DNA of 64,000 nt from Chroococcidiopsis sp. CCMEE 29 (GCF_023558375.1 NZ_CP083761.1:726001-790000), one strand, 5' to 3'. Positions 52,091 through 60,822 are shown, counted from the stretch's first letter. Translations and numbers: made by a program. Notes: a model not told the origin generated them from the sequence alone.

Positions 52091-52675
52091 TTAGCCTAGT
52101 GTCCATCTAAATAGCCTGATTACGGCTTTTCGAATTTCACTGTCTTCATATTGAAGAAGTGCTTTTGTATCTCTTGCTAGCCTGAGCTTGATCTGGTCAA
52201 CTATATTCTTTAAATCTTTATTTTCTTTCTTCAACTGTGTATTGGCTACAGTCAGCTCGTCATTTTGAGTTGCCAAGGTCTGAATCTTAGAAGCTAAAGA
52301 CCGATTTTTAGAGGATAAGCTTTGAACTTCAGCTTCAAGCTTTTTCTGTTCCTCCTCTAAAAGCTCCTTTCTTCTTTCAAGAGCTGTATTGGCTTCTTCT
52401 ATAGATTCAATAGATTTCTCTAGCTGGAGATATTCCGCTTGTAAAGCTTCAAATTTACGTTCTGTCTGGTTACGTGCCCTGGCGTAATTAGCATTATTGC
52501 GTCCTAGGCTAAAGTTCTTATCAGCATAAGATTCAACGAGCTTTGTGGCGCTGGGTTCACTATAAAGAAGAGCGAGCAGCGTTTCACACTCTTCCTTGCT
52601 AAGGGGCTGACTAATGTTCTTATTAATACCAAACTTTTCTTTCAAAGCATTTTGAAGCTCATCCTTGGATGCCAT
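52091..52675 (-). CDS. Coiled-coil protein, first gene of the HNH cassette
   Basis: A 194-residue protein. An N-terminal globular region (about 1-65; SKEECETLLALLYSEPSATK) is followed by a long coiled coil (about 70-170; EALQAEYLQLEKSIESIEEA, LASKIQTLATQNDELTVANT) and a short conserved tail (EIRKAVIRLFRWTLG). The SMC-like coiled coil suggests a sensor or clamp partner for the HNH protein. No domain is recognised with confidence. All three cassette genes are tightly spaced on one strand and lie in an accessory island. Confidence 0.55.
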   Translation of the reverse strand: MASKDELQNALKEKFGINKNISQPLSKEECETLLALLYSEPSATKLVESYADKNFSLGRNNANYARARNQTERKFEALQAEYLQLEKSIESIEEANTALERRKELLEEEQKKLEAEVQSLSSKNRSLASKIQTLATQNDELTVANTQLKKENKDLKNIVDQIKLRLARDTKALLQYEDSEIRKAVIRLFRWTLG

Positions 52676-52864
52676 TAGCTATCTCCTAAAGCATCGATAA
52701 ATTGACACTTCCAGACAGGTTGAATGAAATTTACCAGCTTCATGATAGTGTTTGTCTTGAGAGGAGCATAATTCTCTACTCTATGCTCATTCTTCCCAAA
52801 CCACATCCATTTAGTAAAATTTTTATATTCTCTTCATCAAAACTAGTGAATATTTGAAGTATAG

Positions 52865-53039
52865 CTAAATTTTAAGTATAGGAAAAAAATTTAGGGCATT
52901 GAAAAACCCGTCAGCCTCCTGCTCCAGGTTGAGGACAATTCTGCGTAAATGGTCAAAGCCGTAACGAAAAATGCTCTTGGCTTTGCGTCCATACCCAAAT
53001 TCCCACAATACCCTGCAAATTGCTACAACAAGACAGTTC
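52865..53039 (-). pseudogene. 3' remnant of an IS4-type transposase
   Basis: The minus-strand frame reads VAICRVLWEFGYGRKAKSIF, then RYGFDHLRRIVLNLEQEADG, ending at TAG (52865). This matches the C-terminal signature of IS4-family transposases (GRxAKSIFRYGLDYLRRI). Only about 55 codons are left. Confidence 0.7.
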
Positions 53040-53066
53040 TAAAATGACAGTCGAACTCACGCTAAC

Positions 53067-53829
53067 TCATTCTTTGATAGCAATTATTCTAATGCGTCTG
53101 TAATCAGCGTGCCAGGTGCTATTTCTGTATAAGTTTGGGCGCAACTTATTCTCAATATTAGCTAGCATACTCGCTTGTTTATCCACAGGAATATCTTTAA
53201 AAAAGCTGTTGGCAAACATTTTTATCCAGTTTCGTATCCCTTCTTCTCCATCCTCTAAAGGTGTTGGACGATCAAACAAAATTGCATAAATTAACTGTAA
53301 ACCTTGTTTCTCTAGCAAAGTGCCATATTCCCCAATAGTGGGAAAGTACCAGGGATTTAAGTTAATGGCAGGATAACCAGCAGCTTGAATGGCGTTATTG
53401 AGGGCTGAGACGATTGATTTAACGTTGCCCTTACCGCCAAATTCAGCAACAAAACGTCCACCTGGTTTCAATGCCTGCCAAACACCAGCGACAACTTTTT
53501 CAGGTTCTGTAATCCAATGCAATACAGCATTGGAAAAAACTCCATCAAATTGTTCTTTAAACTGCAAATTTCTTCCATCTGCAACTTCAAACTTTAAATT
53601 GGGATAGTTAGCGCGTGCCTGTTCAATCATAGTTGGCGCACTATCAATACCAACAACTTCAGCTTCGCTGGTAGAAATTTTGTCAGTCAAGTAACCTGTT
53701 CCACATCCCAGATCGAGAATGCATTCTCCCCCTTGAGGAGCTAACAGTTCCACCAGTTCTGCACCAAATTCTGAGACAAAAGAATGTTTACTATCGTAGA
53801 GTTTTGCATCCCACTGGTGCTGAAATCTA
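53067..53829 (-). pseudogene. SAM-dependent methyltransferase, 5' end cut off by IS630 B
   Basis: A class I methyltransferase: ILDLGCGTGYLTDKISTSEA with the SAM-binding GCGTG, VVGIDSAPTMIEQARANYPN, GVFSNAVLHWITEPEKVV. The longest frame in place begins at GTG 53753, but protein-like sequence (QHQWDAKLYDSKHSFVSEFG) continues upstream to the insertion point. Joining across the IS restores an ATG start at 54965, MDSQIKRT followed by RFQHQWDAKLYDS. The target TA is duplicated. The truncated protein may still be made from GTG 53753 but lacks its N-terminus. Confidence 0.85.
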
Positions 53830-54940
53830 TAGCCATCTCAAATAGTTTTTGAACAGGCATTAGAATGAGCAGGAACCTTGAGAGATGATGCTAAGGACCT
53901 GATGGATACCCTTGAACAGTTTATCCAAAGCAATCGTAACCCTCGTGAACTCAAACGTGCCCTGGCAGTCCAGATGAGCCAGCGAGGTCATACCTATCGG
54001 GAAATCCGAGATGTGCTGCAAGTCTCGCTTGGGTTTGTCACAACTTGTTGTCAGCGGTACGAGGCGAATGGGGTTGAAGGCCTCAAATTGAACTACTGGG
54101 GAACGCAGGGCTATCTCAACCCTCAGCAAAAGCAAGAGATTCTGCAGTGGTTGGCACAAAAGGACGCGTGGCTGCTCGAAGAGGTAGTTCAGCAGATTGA
54201 GGACGCCTACGGGGTCGTTTATCGCTCTTATCAGAGCTACTACGCTTTACTCAAGCAAGCCGGATTCAGTTGGAAGAAGTCTCACTCGGCCCACCCGGAC
54301 AAAGATGAGACGCAAGTGGAGGAAAAAAAACTGAAATCATGGAGTTACTGGTGCAGTGGCAGGCCGCGATTGCCAGTGGTCAAGTGCGAGTAATGTTTCT
54401 GGACGAATGCCATTTGCTGTGGGGAGATATCTGTGGCTATGGATGGAGCCGACGCAATCAACGGGTGGATATCGAGGTCAAATCAACTAAGCAACGGCAG
54501 ACCTACTATGGAGCGCTGGATTATCTAACCAAGAATTTCGTTGTGCAAGAGTACAGTGCAGGCAATGAAGACAATACGATTGCATTTGTGGAGTATCTCC
54601 AGACCTGCTATGGCGCATCCACTCGGTTGATCCTGATTTGGGATGGAGCCAGCTACCATCGCTCAGGTAAGGTGCAGCAGTTCCTGGCTCAGGTGAATGC
54701 AGACCTTCCCCAAGACGAGTGGCAGATCACCTGTATTCGACTGGCTCCCAATGCCCCCCAACAAAATCCTGTCGAAGACATCTGGTTGCAAGCCAAACAG
54801 TTTATCCGCAAGTATGCTAGGCTATGCCACAAATTTAGGTCCGTCAAGCTCCTGTTTCACTTGCTGACTCATCTGCAAACCTTTGACTTTCCTAAAGCCT
54901 TTATGTATGGCTACTGTTCATGCCCTATTTAGGAGAAGTA
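53830..54940 (+). mobile_element. IS630-type insertion sequence B
   Basis: A 1111-bp element flanked by the TA target duplications at 53828-53829 and 54941-54942. Ends are imperfect inverted repeats (left TAGCCATCTCAAATAG...TGAACAG; right, inverted, TACTTCTCCTAAATAG...TGAACAG). It carries one transposase split over two overlapping frames. It interrupts a methyltransferase gene. Confidence 0.82.
53878..54932 (+). CDS. IS630-family transposase made by -1 frameshifting (orfA/orfB)
   Basis: The first frame (53878-54393) gives the DNA-binding half: DTLEQFIQSNRNPRELKRAL, YREIRDVLQVSLGFVTTCCQRY. The second (54339-54932) gives the DDE half with VMFLDECHLLWGDICGYGW, LIWDGASYHRSGKV and NAPQQNPVEDIWLQAK. 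The frames overlap at a run of eight A (GAGGAAAAAAAACTG). Slipping back one base gives QVEEKKTEIMELLVQWQ, a continuous protein. This is the known programmed -1 frameshift of some IS630 elements. It appears functional. Confidence 0.87.
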
Positions 54941-54942
54941 TA

Positions 54943-54965
54943 GTTCTTTTTATCTGGCTATCCAT
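54943..54965 (-). pseudogene. 5' end of the methyltransferase gene split by IS630 B
   Basis: Minus-strand ATG (54963-54965) begins MDSQIKRT. It joins the rest of the gene at 53829 across the TA duplication. Separate entry because it lies beyond the element. Confidence 0.82.
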
Positions 54966-54981
54966 ATATATCATCCCTCTC

Positions 54982-56379
54982 CTAAGAAACCGTATTTGCT
55001 TCGGGCTGAGGAATGAGTTCAAAACCTAAAGCTAGAGCCTTTTTTTGGAGGTTGTTAATAACTCGTTCTTGGTAACGTTGTTCATAATAATCCATGCCAG
55101 GATCTTGATAATTACCTCCTGTTGTCCAAAGTCGGTAGAAAATTCGTGCCAGCTTATGAGCAGTAGCAGTAATAGCTTTGGGCGTACCAAGGCGAGAACG
55201 TAAGCGACGATAAAAGGCACCTAAAGCTGAATTGCTCTTGCCAGCAGTTTGTGCCGCCATTCGGAAAGCGTTGGTAGCAGGGTTAACAACCAAGCGAGTT
55301 TGAGAACGTTTAACTTTACCACCAGTGATGCGATTGCAAGGGCAAAGACCAAGCCAGGAAGTAAAGTGTTTAACAGTTGGGAATCGGGTAGGATCTAAAC
55401 CGACTTCAGAAATAATGGTTTGCACCGTCAGGATACCAAGACCATCAATAGCAGTGAAATCCACGCCACTAATTCGGTAGAGATGGGTACGTAAATCAAA
55501 AGCGGGTTCATTGCCTTGAGGTTTATTGCGGGGATGCTTTGGTTGCGAAAGCGGAGATTCGTCGAGATTAACTTTGTCGCTAAATTCAGCCAAGCACTCT
55601 TGTATTTGTCGGTCGCAAGCTGCTATCTGAGCGTGATAGACATCGTAAAGTCGTAGCTCCTGTTGAAGTACAAAAATATGCTCACTGCGATAATCACCAT
55701 TTAAAGCAGCAGCAATTTCAGCTTCAGAGCGTTTAGTACGGTGATGTCTTTTAGCTGCTAAAATTTGTGGGTTTCGTTCTCCAGCAACAATTGCTCGAAT
55801 AATTGTCATCCCAGTAGTACCAGTGATATCGCTAACTACTTTATGCAGTTGCACGTTCATCTGGGTTAGAACTTTCTGCATCCGTTGAACGTGAACACAA
55901 GCACTTTTGATGAGACTATCCCGATGGCGGATATAACTTCGTAATACACAAATCTGATCTTCTGGACGAAAAGAACCAGACAACAATCCGTAACTGTGCA
56001 ACTGTTGCAGCCATTGACAGTCTAAAATATCAGTTTTACGTCCAGGTAAAGTTTTGACGTGATGGGCGTTGACAAGTTTGACCTCAAAGCCTCTGGTCTC
56101 CAAGATTTGAAACAACGCAATCCAATACACCCCCGTTGATTCCATTGCTACAGTTTCCACTCGACATTCAGCTAGCCAATCTGCAAGGGCATACAAGTCA
56201 GCAGTATAACAGCCAAAACGTCTGACACACTCGGATGCTCGGTCTTTTGGTACACTCACCCAGTGAAATTCTGAACCGATATCAATCCCTGCTGCATTTG
56301 GATTGATTTGTCTTAACTCAGAAGTTTCATTTGTATTTGGTTGATGGAAACGGGTTTTGGACTTTGGTGTTTTCATCAT
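54982..56379 (-). CDS. IS110-family transposase (DEDD recombinase)
   Basis: A 465-residue transposase. The N-terminal RuvC-like DEDD domain has AAGIDIGSEFHWVSVPKDRA, ETVAMESTGVYWIALFQILE and KTDILDCQWLQQL. The C-terminal transposase_20 domain includes SGVDFTAIDGLGILTVQTII, then FTSWLGLCPCNRITGGKVKR and the family serine region. All core acidic residues are present. IS110 enzymes recombine DNA using a bridge RNA that pairs with donor and target. The longer non-coding flank here is on the 5' side (56380-56606). No flanking inverted repeats are evident, as expected. Confidence 0.92.
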   Translation of the reverse strand: MMKTPKSKTRFHQPNTNETSELRQINPNAAGIDIGSEFHWVSVPKDRASECVRRFGCYTADLYALADWLAECRVETVAMESTGVYWIALFQILETRGFEVKLVNAHHVKTLPGRKTDILDCQWLQQLHSYGLLSGSFRPEDQICVLRSYIRHRDSLIKSACVHVQRMQKVLTQMNVQLHKVVSDITGTTGMTIIRAIVAGERNPQILAAKRHHRTKRSEAEIAAALNGDYRSEHIFVLQQELRLYDVYHAQIAACDRQIQECLAEFSDKVNLDESPLSQPKHPRNKPQGNEPAFDLRTHLYRISGVDFTAIDGLGILTVQTIISEVGLDPTRFPTVKHFTSWLGLCPCNRITGGKVKRSQTRLVVNPATNAFRMAAQTAGKSNSALGAFYRRLRSRLGTPKAITATAHKLARIFYRLWTTGGNYQDPGMDYYEQRYQERVINNLQKKALALGFELIPQPEANTVS

Positions 56380-56606
56380 TAAAGGCTTCCTCCGAATGAG
56401 GAGTCATACTAGCAATTGTAAGTGCGCCCTGACCTGGGTTGACGGATGAATACAGTCTCCTAAACGGGATAATAGCAGTAGCCATTTCACCAATGTCATA
56501 ACCGTCTCAACCCAGAACCAAGCTTCTGTACGGGCGAGAAAGCACCATTGGGGGATCGGTCTTAACTGTCAGGACACAATAAGAGTGTAGATTTTTTTGG
56601 TGTCTG
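56380..56606 (-). ncRNA. Candidate IS110 bridge RNA region
   Basis: About 225 non-coding bases lie upstream of the IS110 transposase on the minus strand, between its start and the stop of the primase gene. In IS110 elements this left flank encodes the bridge RNA. I see potential stems (for example CCTCCGAATGAGG at about 56391-56403) but cannot define the RNA ends or the guide loops from sequence alone. The region may also include the element's left end. Confidence 0.4.
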
Positions 56607-59189
56607 TTAATTTTGTTTCTTCCATCCATAACGGACGCTATCGCTTCCGTAAACAGCTTCTATCTCTCTATCTCTTATATATAAAGGCTTACGGGTGAGT
56701 CTAGGCTGCGGAATTTGTGCGGAATCTTGCGGAATTTGTTCGCTGGAATCCTTACTGGGCATGGGGTTGAGGGTGCGGAATTTGTCTAATTCTTCCCGCA
56801 TCCGCGCGGGCGCTGGCAAGATGTCCGGGAGGATTATGGCATCTTTCCGAATGCCCTCTAGTTTCTTTAATCCCTCGGGTGTAATCTGGTATCCCCCATT
56901 CCCGTGCATCTGCTTGACTATCCATTCGTTACCGTCAAGGTCGTCCCTTACGTCGTATGCCTTGGTCTTGCCGCAGCCCAATGCCTCACGTAATTGGTTG
57001 ATGGTAAATGGCTTCTGAATCGTTCCGTTAGAACGCAACCACTCGGCAAGCCGAACAAGATTCGCCAGCGTTGCATCGTTGTCAGCCGATAGCGATCGCC
57101 GGAATAGTTTACTGATGAGTGGGTAAAGTTCTTCGTAGGTGTCTAGACCCACTTCCGACCGCCCCAGCAGTAAAGCTGTATTCTCAAGCAGGATCTTGAG
57201 TCGCTTCAATAGCCGCAGGATTAGGGGATTCTTAGCCCTAACTAAGCTGGGCAATACTTCCTCAAAGCCGTGTTCTGCCTTAGGGATAGGTCTTTCTACG
57301 GCGACAGCGATCGCTTCGCGGATTACTGCAACCAATTCCGGATCTACCTCCTCCAGCTTCTTTGGTTCTAGACCTCGGAATACAGCCGCCGCTGCTTCTT
57401 GGATATATTCCGCATCTTCCGGAACAGGAATTTCATTTAGTCTGCTTCTAATTTCCTCTTCCTGAAAGCCCAGCACGTGGGATAAAGTAGCGTCAGTAGC
57501 ACCAGCACAAAGTCCGATTGGTCCTTTGACGTGGTAGTTGGTATTCTTCCAGTTCTGCCCGTCGGATTCCGCGACAACGAAATCAGCGGAACCTCTGGTC
57601 AGCAATTCCTTTAGAGTGCTGAGTACGACTGAAGAATCTGCCCAGCTACTAAGTTCATCAACAAGAATTATCTTGCTTGCCCAGGTATCGCCAACACGCT
57701 TAAGAACTGCATCGCTGATACTAGAAACCCGAATCCAGGTTCCTTCTGGCAGTAACTGTTCCAGTAGGTCTAGCAGTAGCGATTTACCCAAACCGCTGGA
57801 ACCGACCAAAGCCTCAGCTAGCGATCGCTTTATATCCCCTCTCAGTGTTCCTAGCGAACCTGCAAGCAACAGACGGATACGTTCATCCAACCGAACCACA
57901 CCGGCGGCTTGTGCCAAACCAACTATCGTGTCTAGCAGCTTGCCACTGTCCAGCAACGCAATCGCCTGGCGCCTCAACTCAGAGTCAGCTTTTAGTATTG
58001 GCTTAGGAACCGCTGCCACTTCCCTTGCAGCTTTCGCGGCTTTCTTTCTGCTTTGCCTCTCCCTGTAGGCAAGCATCTGATCTGACCACTTCTCTAGAAC
58101 TGCGCGTTCTTTCCCTTTATAACCGCCCTTAGTGTAGACCTCCCTGTTAAAGGTAGGGATGTCTCTTGTGTCTGAAAACGTCTTAGCTGCATGTCCTACT
58201 AAAGCAAGCGCCATATGCAGGCGATCGCGCACTGACTCTATACTTGGCAGATAAGCAGCCAATCGGTACCAAGCCTCTTCTGGCTTAACCTGTTCCAGTT
58301 TGTTAAATGCTTCTCTTGCTTCCTCTGGCGACAATCCCTGACAGAACTCACTCAAGCCGTCTTTCTCATGTCCCTTGGTTGGAAATGGAGGTAGGACGAT
58401 CTTTCCTTTAGTCCACTTGGCACCTTTGTACGCGGCTATGGCAACACCCGAATTAGTCCAGAAGTCTCTATCTGGTACTAGCTTCGCGCCGCATCCTTTC
58501 TCGTACAGCCTGGGGACGGCATTAAAGCCTGTTGCCGCTGAAATCTTTAGACCTAAGCGGAGGTACCCCATGAAAGTATCCGTAGGACCTTCCCCTATGT
58601 ACTCGAACTGACCGGATGGTGGTATCCAGGGTTTTACAGCGATGCCAGCCCTACACAGGTATTTTTGTCCTGATTTGAGTTGGTACCTAGGTCTGAGTTG
58701 CCCAAACTCTCCGTTAAGTCGGTAGTAAAGACCAATCGACTCCTTGTAGCCGTTTGGTGTTTCCATGTGGTTATCGACAACTTTGTGATAACCAAGCTTT
58801 TTCGCCGCAGCACCATTTACCAAAAAGACAACATCTTTTTCTAGCCACAGAATATCTGTAGGCGTAAACCCATAAGAAGCTAGATGGTTGTACCAGTATG
58901 TATCCAGGCTGGAGTTTGTGTTTACGTGACTTATGTAAAACTTATAGCTGGACTGGTCTTCAGCCTCAGTCTGCGCTACAGCGACCGCAACCTCAACAGA
59001 GTCACTACTAGTTGCTAAACTCCCTACTGTACCGTTGTTTGAGGGACTTTTATCAGTTTCTTGACTTTTGTCAGCACAGTGATATACATTAGATATAGTT
59101 GCTTGATGGTCTGACTCAATTGAGTTAGAATCAAAATCTAGCCCGTTGGAATCCTTGCCCTGAGGGGCGTTTAAATCATCTGGCATCAT
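56607..59189 (-). CDS. Toprim/DUF3854-ATPase replication protein of a mobile element
   Basis: An 860-residue protein. A disordered N-terminus (1-75) is followed by a primase-like Toprim/DUF3854 region (about 80-320; FEYIGEGPTDTFMGYLRLGL and KLVPDRDFWTNSGVAIAAYK carry acidic Toprim-type residues). An ATPase region has Walker A VGSSGLGKSLLLD (about 460-472) and Walker B IILVDELSSW (about 505-512). Near the end (about 735-800) is a winged-helix region (GTIQKPFTINQLREALGCGK). It is typical of primase-helicase replication proteins of integrative elements, plasmids and satellites. No integrase is visible nearby. Confidence 0.78.
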   Translation of the reverse strand: MMPDDLNAPQGKDSNGLDFDSNSIESDHQATISNVYHCADKSQETDKSPSNNGTVGSLATSSDSVEVAVAVAQTEAEDQSSYKFYISHVNTNSSLDTYWYNHLASYGFTPTDILWLEKDVVFLVNGAAAKKLGYHKVVDNHMETPNGYKESIGLYYRLNGEFGQLRPRYQLKSGQKYLCRAGIAVKPWIPPSGQFEYIGEGPTDTFMGYLRLGLKISAATGFNAVPRLYEKGCGAKLVPDRDFWTNSGVAIAAYKGAKWTKGKIVLPPFPTKGHEKDGLSEFCQGLSPEEAREAFNKLEQVKPEEAWYRLAAYLPSIESVRDRLHMALALVGHAAKTFSDTRDIPTFNREVYTKGGYKGKERAVLEKWSDQMLAYRERQSRKKAAKAAREVAAVPKPILKADSELRRQAIALLDSGKLLDTIVGLAQAAGVVRLDERIRLLLAGSLGTLRGDIKRSLAEALVGSSGLGKSLLLDLLEQLLPEGTWIRVSSISDAVLKRVGDTWASKIILVDELSSWADSSVVLSTLKELLTRGSADFVVAESDGQNWKNTNYHVKGPIGLCAGATDATLSHVLGFQEEEIRSRLNEIPVPEDAEYIQEAAAAVFRGLEPKKLEEVDPELVAVIREAIAVAVERPIPKAEHGFEEVLPSLVRAKNPLILRLLKRLKILLENTALLLGRSEVGLDTYEELYPLISKLFRRSLSADNDATLANLVRLAEWLRSNGTIQKPFTINQLREALGCGKTKAYDVRDDLDGNEWIVKQMHGNGGYQITPEGLKKLEGIRKDAIILPDILPAPARMREELDKFRTLNPMPSKDSSEQIPQDSAQIPQPRLTRKPLYIRDREIEAVYGSDSVRYGWKKQN

Positions 59190-59322
59190 TTCCTTTCTTT
59201 TCTGGTGAATCCTCCTTGTATCTATTGGCTGGTAACTTCTAGATACCTGGAGGGTTTACTGTGTAAGGGTCTTAGTTCGGTCTTGTTTCTACCGACCTAA
59301 TTCATTTTTCTTAACAATCCAA

Positions 59323-59358
59323 CAACCCCGTAGCAGCCCTAACTGTTAGCGGGGTTTT
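59323..59358. terminator. Possible intrinsic terminator
   Basis: AACCCCG (59324-59330) and CGGGGTT (59350-59356) flank an inner CTAAC/GTTAG hairpin, with TTTT on the plus strand after the stem. It lies just beyond the stop of the ribbon-helix-helix gene, where a terminator is expected, although the T-run faces the plus strand. Confidence 0.35.
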
Positions 59359-59366
59359 GACTTGGC

Positions 59367-59534
59367 TTAGATTGCTTTGTTTCGTTCCAGGTACTCAGCT
59401 AGGGCTACCTGTACTAGTCCCGAAAAAGTCGTCCTGTTACTCCAAGAGAAATCGATAGCCCTCTCTAGCAGACTAGTAGGCAAAGAAATGGCTTTGCTAG
59501 CAGACTTTTCTTTATGCGCAACCGCAACACCCAT
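59367..59534 (-). CDS. Small ribbon-helix-helix-like protein
   Basis: A 55-residue frame from ATG 59534: MGVAVAHKEKSASKAISLPT, then SLLERAIDFSWSNRTTFSGL and VQVALAEYLERNKAI. The strand (AISLPTSLLERA) followed by two helices is the Arc/CopG pattern. It lies 180 bases upstream of the replication gene on the same strand and may regulate it, as small repressors do in mobile elements. Too short for most gene finders, but the fold pattern and position support it. Confidence 0.62.
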   Translation of the reverse strand: MGVAVAHKEKSASKAISLPTSLLERAIDFSWSNRTTFSGLVQVALAEYLERNKAI

Positions 59535-59624
59535 AAAACAACCCCAAAGGCTTTTTCTCTACTATAGTAACAGTTTGTGACTATCTATTGACAGGACAAA
59601 GCTTTCAGATTTAGTGTATTACTT

Positions 59625-59712
59625 TGACAGGTAAGGAGTTTCAGTGCTTCTACTTTCACACTCAAAATGTGGCGACCTTACGGTCATAGGAGTTCGATTC
59701 TCCTCCTGCCCA
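59625..59712 (+). tRNA. tRNA-Leu(CAA)-like sequence, good 3' half, degenerate 5' half
   Basis: From 59656 the sequence folds as a tRNA: anticodon arm TCACA-CTCAAAA-TGTGG with anticodon CAA, a variable arm GACC-TTAC-GGTC, a T arm AGGAG-TTCGATT-CTCCT and acceptor CCTGCCCA. The total of 88 bases suits a class II tRNA-Leu. The 5' half (from 59625) pairs only partly with the acceptor and has a D arm lacking the usual GG. It is probably a displaced 3' fragment left by an element integrated in tRNA-Leu (an attachment site), or a decayed tRNA. Confidence 0.65.
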
Positions 59713-59741
59713 TTCACGTAATTTGTACCTGGAGGGCAAGA

Positions 59742-59993
59742 ATGAATAGTCAACAACTTAAAAGATGGGAATCGCCTCGTCGAGAAGGTAGAAACGATAA
59801 AGGAAGAGGTGGATCTGCGAGACAGCGACAACTCAAGAAACAAACACAAATGCTGCGGCAAAGACTGAAAGAAGGTAACAAAACTGAAAATAACAAAAAG
59901 CAGGGGGAAGAAAAATTAATTCTTCCTCCTGTTTTCTTAAGTGTGCTATTTTTAAACTCCCTAAAGCAGTTGACGTTACTTTCAATCAGATGA
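59742..59993 (+). CDS. Small basic protein, doubtful 3' end
   Basis: An 83-residue frame from ATG 59742 with a strong GGAGGG ribosome site 7 bases before it. The N-terminal 55 residues are highly basic and Gln-rich (SPRREGRNDKGRGGSARQRQ, LKKQTQMLRQRLKEGNK), like RNA-binding or phage-type proteins. The last 25 codons run through a strong terminator-like hairpin (59900-59930), so that part is probably not genuine. It starts 30 bases after the tRNA-like sequence. No family recognised. Confidence 0.45.
   Translation: MNSQQLKRWESPRREGRNDKGRGGSARQRQLKKQTQMLRQRLKEGNKTENNKKQGEEKLILPPVFLSVLFLNSLKQLTLLSIR
59900..59936. terminator. Bidirectional intrinsic terminator
   Basis: Hairpin CAGGGGGAAGAA/TTCTTCCTCCTG (59900-59930) followed by TTTTCTT on the plus strand and CTTTTTG on the minus strand. 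It lies 70 bases beyond the methyltransferase stop (60001), so it suits that gene. Confidence 0.7.
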
Positions 59994-60000
59994 TATTGCT

Positions 60001-60822
60001 CTAATTCTTTTTTATAAATATGTTGACGGTGGAGGGAACCAACTGCTGGAGTATACTTAGCTTAGTCAAAATATAATAGTAAATTGTTTGAGAAATTCCA
60101 TCCCTGTATGAATAAAGTGGAAATAGTTCAGCAGAGAATTTGCAGTTGAGCGGAGTCACGTACTGCTTTATTCTTGAGAGTACTAACACATCTTCATCAA
60201 CTTCTTGATTTGGTGGATTAACTCGCTTATAAGCCATTTTATACAAATACTTTGGCGATGAAGGTTCATATAACAATACAATTTTACCTTTAGGTTTTAG
60301 CACTCTTATCATTTCTTTCAAACTTTGACTATAGTCACCTTTGTCTCCAAAATGATGAAATGAAGCAAAAGTGAAGATTCTATCAAATTGATTTGATGCA
60401 AATGGAAGATCTCGACAGCTAAAAACCCACTTCTCATCAAGGTAGGCGTTTACAATCTTTTCGTAATTTGTTGTGCATTGGAGATTTGTAGGTATGAGAT
60501 CGCTACCAACAACATAACTATTTGGATATTTTCTTTTGACTAAAACACTTGCCCAACACCAGCCACCTCCCATTTCTAAGACAGTTTCATCTCCAGAAAT
60601 TTCTAGTCTTGGTATTAATTCTTCAAAGATTTTAATAAAATTTGCCTTAAAGACAATATCGTCTAACAAATCAACTTTTTTAAGCCCTGAAGCTTTACTT
60701 TCTTCATCCTTTTGATAAGCTATAAACTCTTTTTTGTCACTTTCGGTGATAAGAGCATCGTCTAAATAGTGAAAAATTCCTTCATCCTGATGGACTTGTA
60801 TACCTTCTCGTACAGGGATCAT
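60001..60822 (-). CDS. Class I SAM-dependent methyltransferase
   Basis: A 273-residue methyltransferase. SAM motif I is VLEMGGGWCWASVLVKRKYP (a G-rich variant), motif II SYVVGSDLIPTNLQCTT, then FDRIFTFASFHHFGDKGDYS and GKIVLLYEPSSPKYLYKMAY. It is AT-rich relative to petG and hisH, suggesting recent acquisition. It probably modifies a small molecule or sugar; the substrate cannot be predicted. The stop is 8 bases from the small basic protein's end on the other strand. Confidence 0.8.
   Translation of the reverse strand: MIPVREGIQVHQDEGIFHYLDDALITESDKKEFIAYQKDEESKASGLKKVDLLDDIVFKANFIKIFEELIPRLEISGDETVLEMGGGWCWASVLVKRKYPNSYVVGSDLIPTNLQCTTNYEKIVNAYLDEKWVFSCRDLPFASNQFDRIFTFASFHHFGDKGDYSQSLKEMIRVLKPKGKIVLLYEPSSPKYLYKMAYKRVNPPNQEVDEDVLVLSRIKQYVTPLNCKFSAELFPLYSYRDGISQTIYYYILTKLSILQQLVPSTVNIFIKKN

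Noticed and set aside
59619..59861. 80-residue minus-strand frame over the tRNA-like sequence
   Set aside because: Such frames antisense to tRNA genes are a common artefact; the tRNA structure explains the sequence better.
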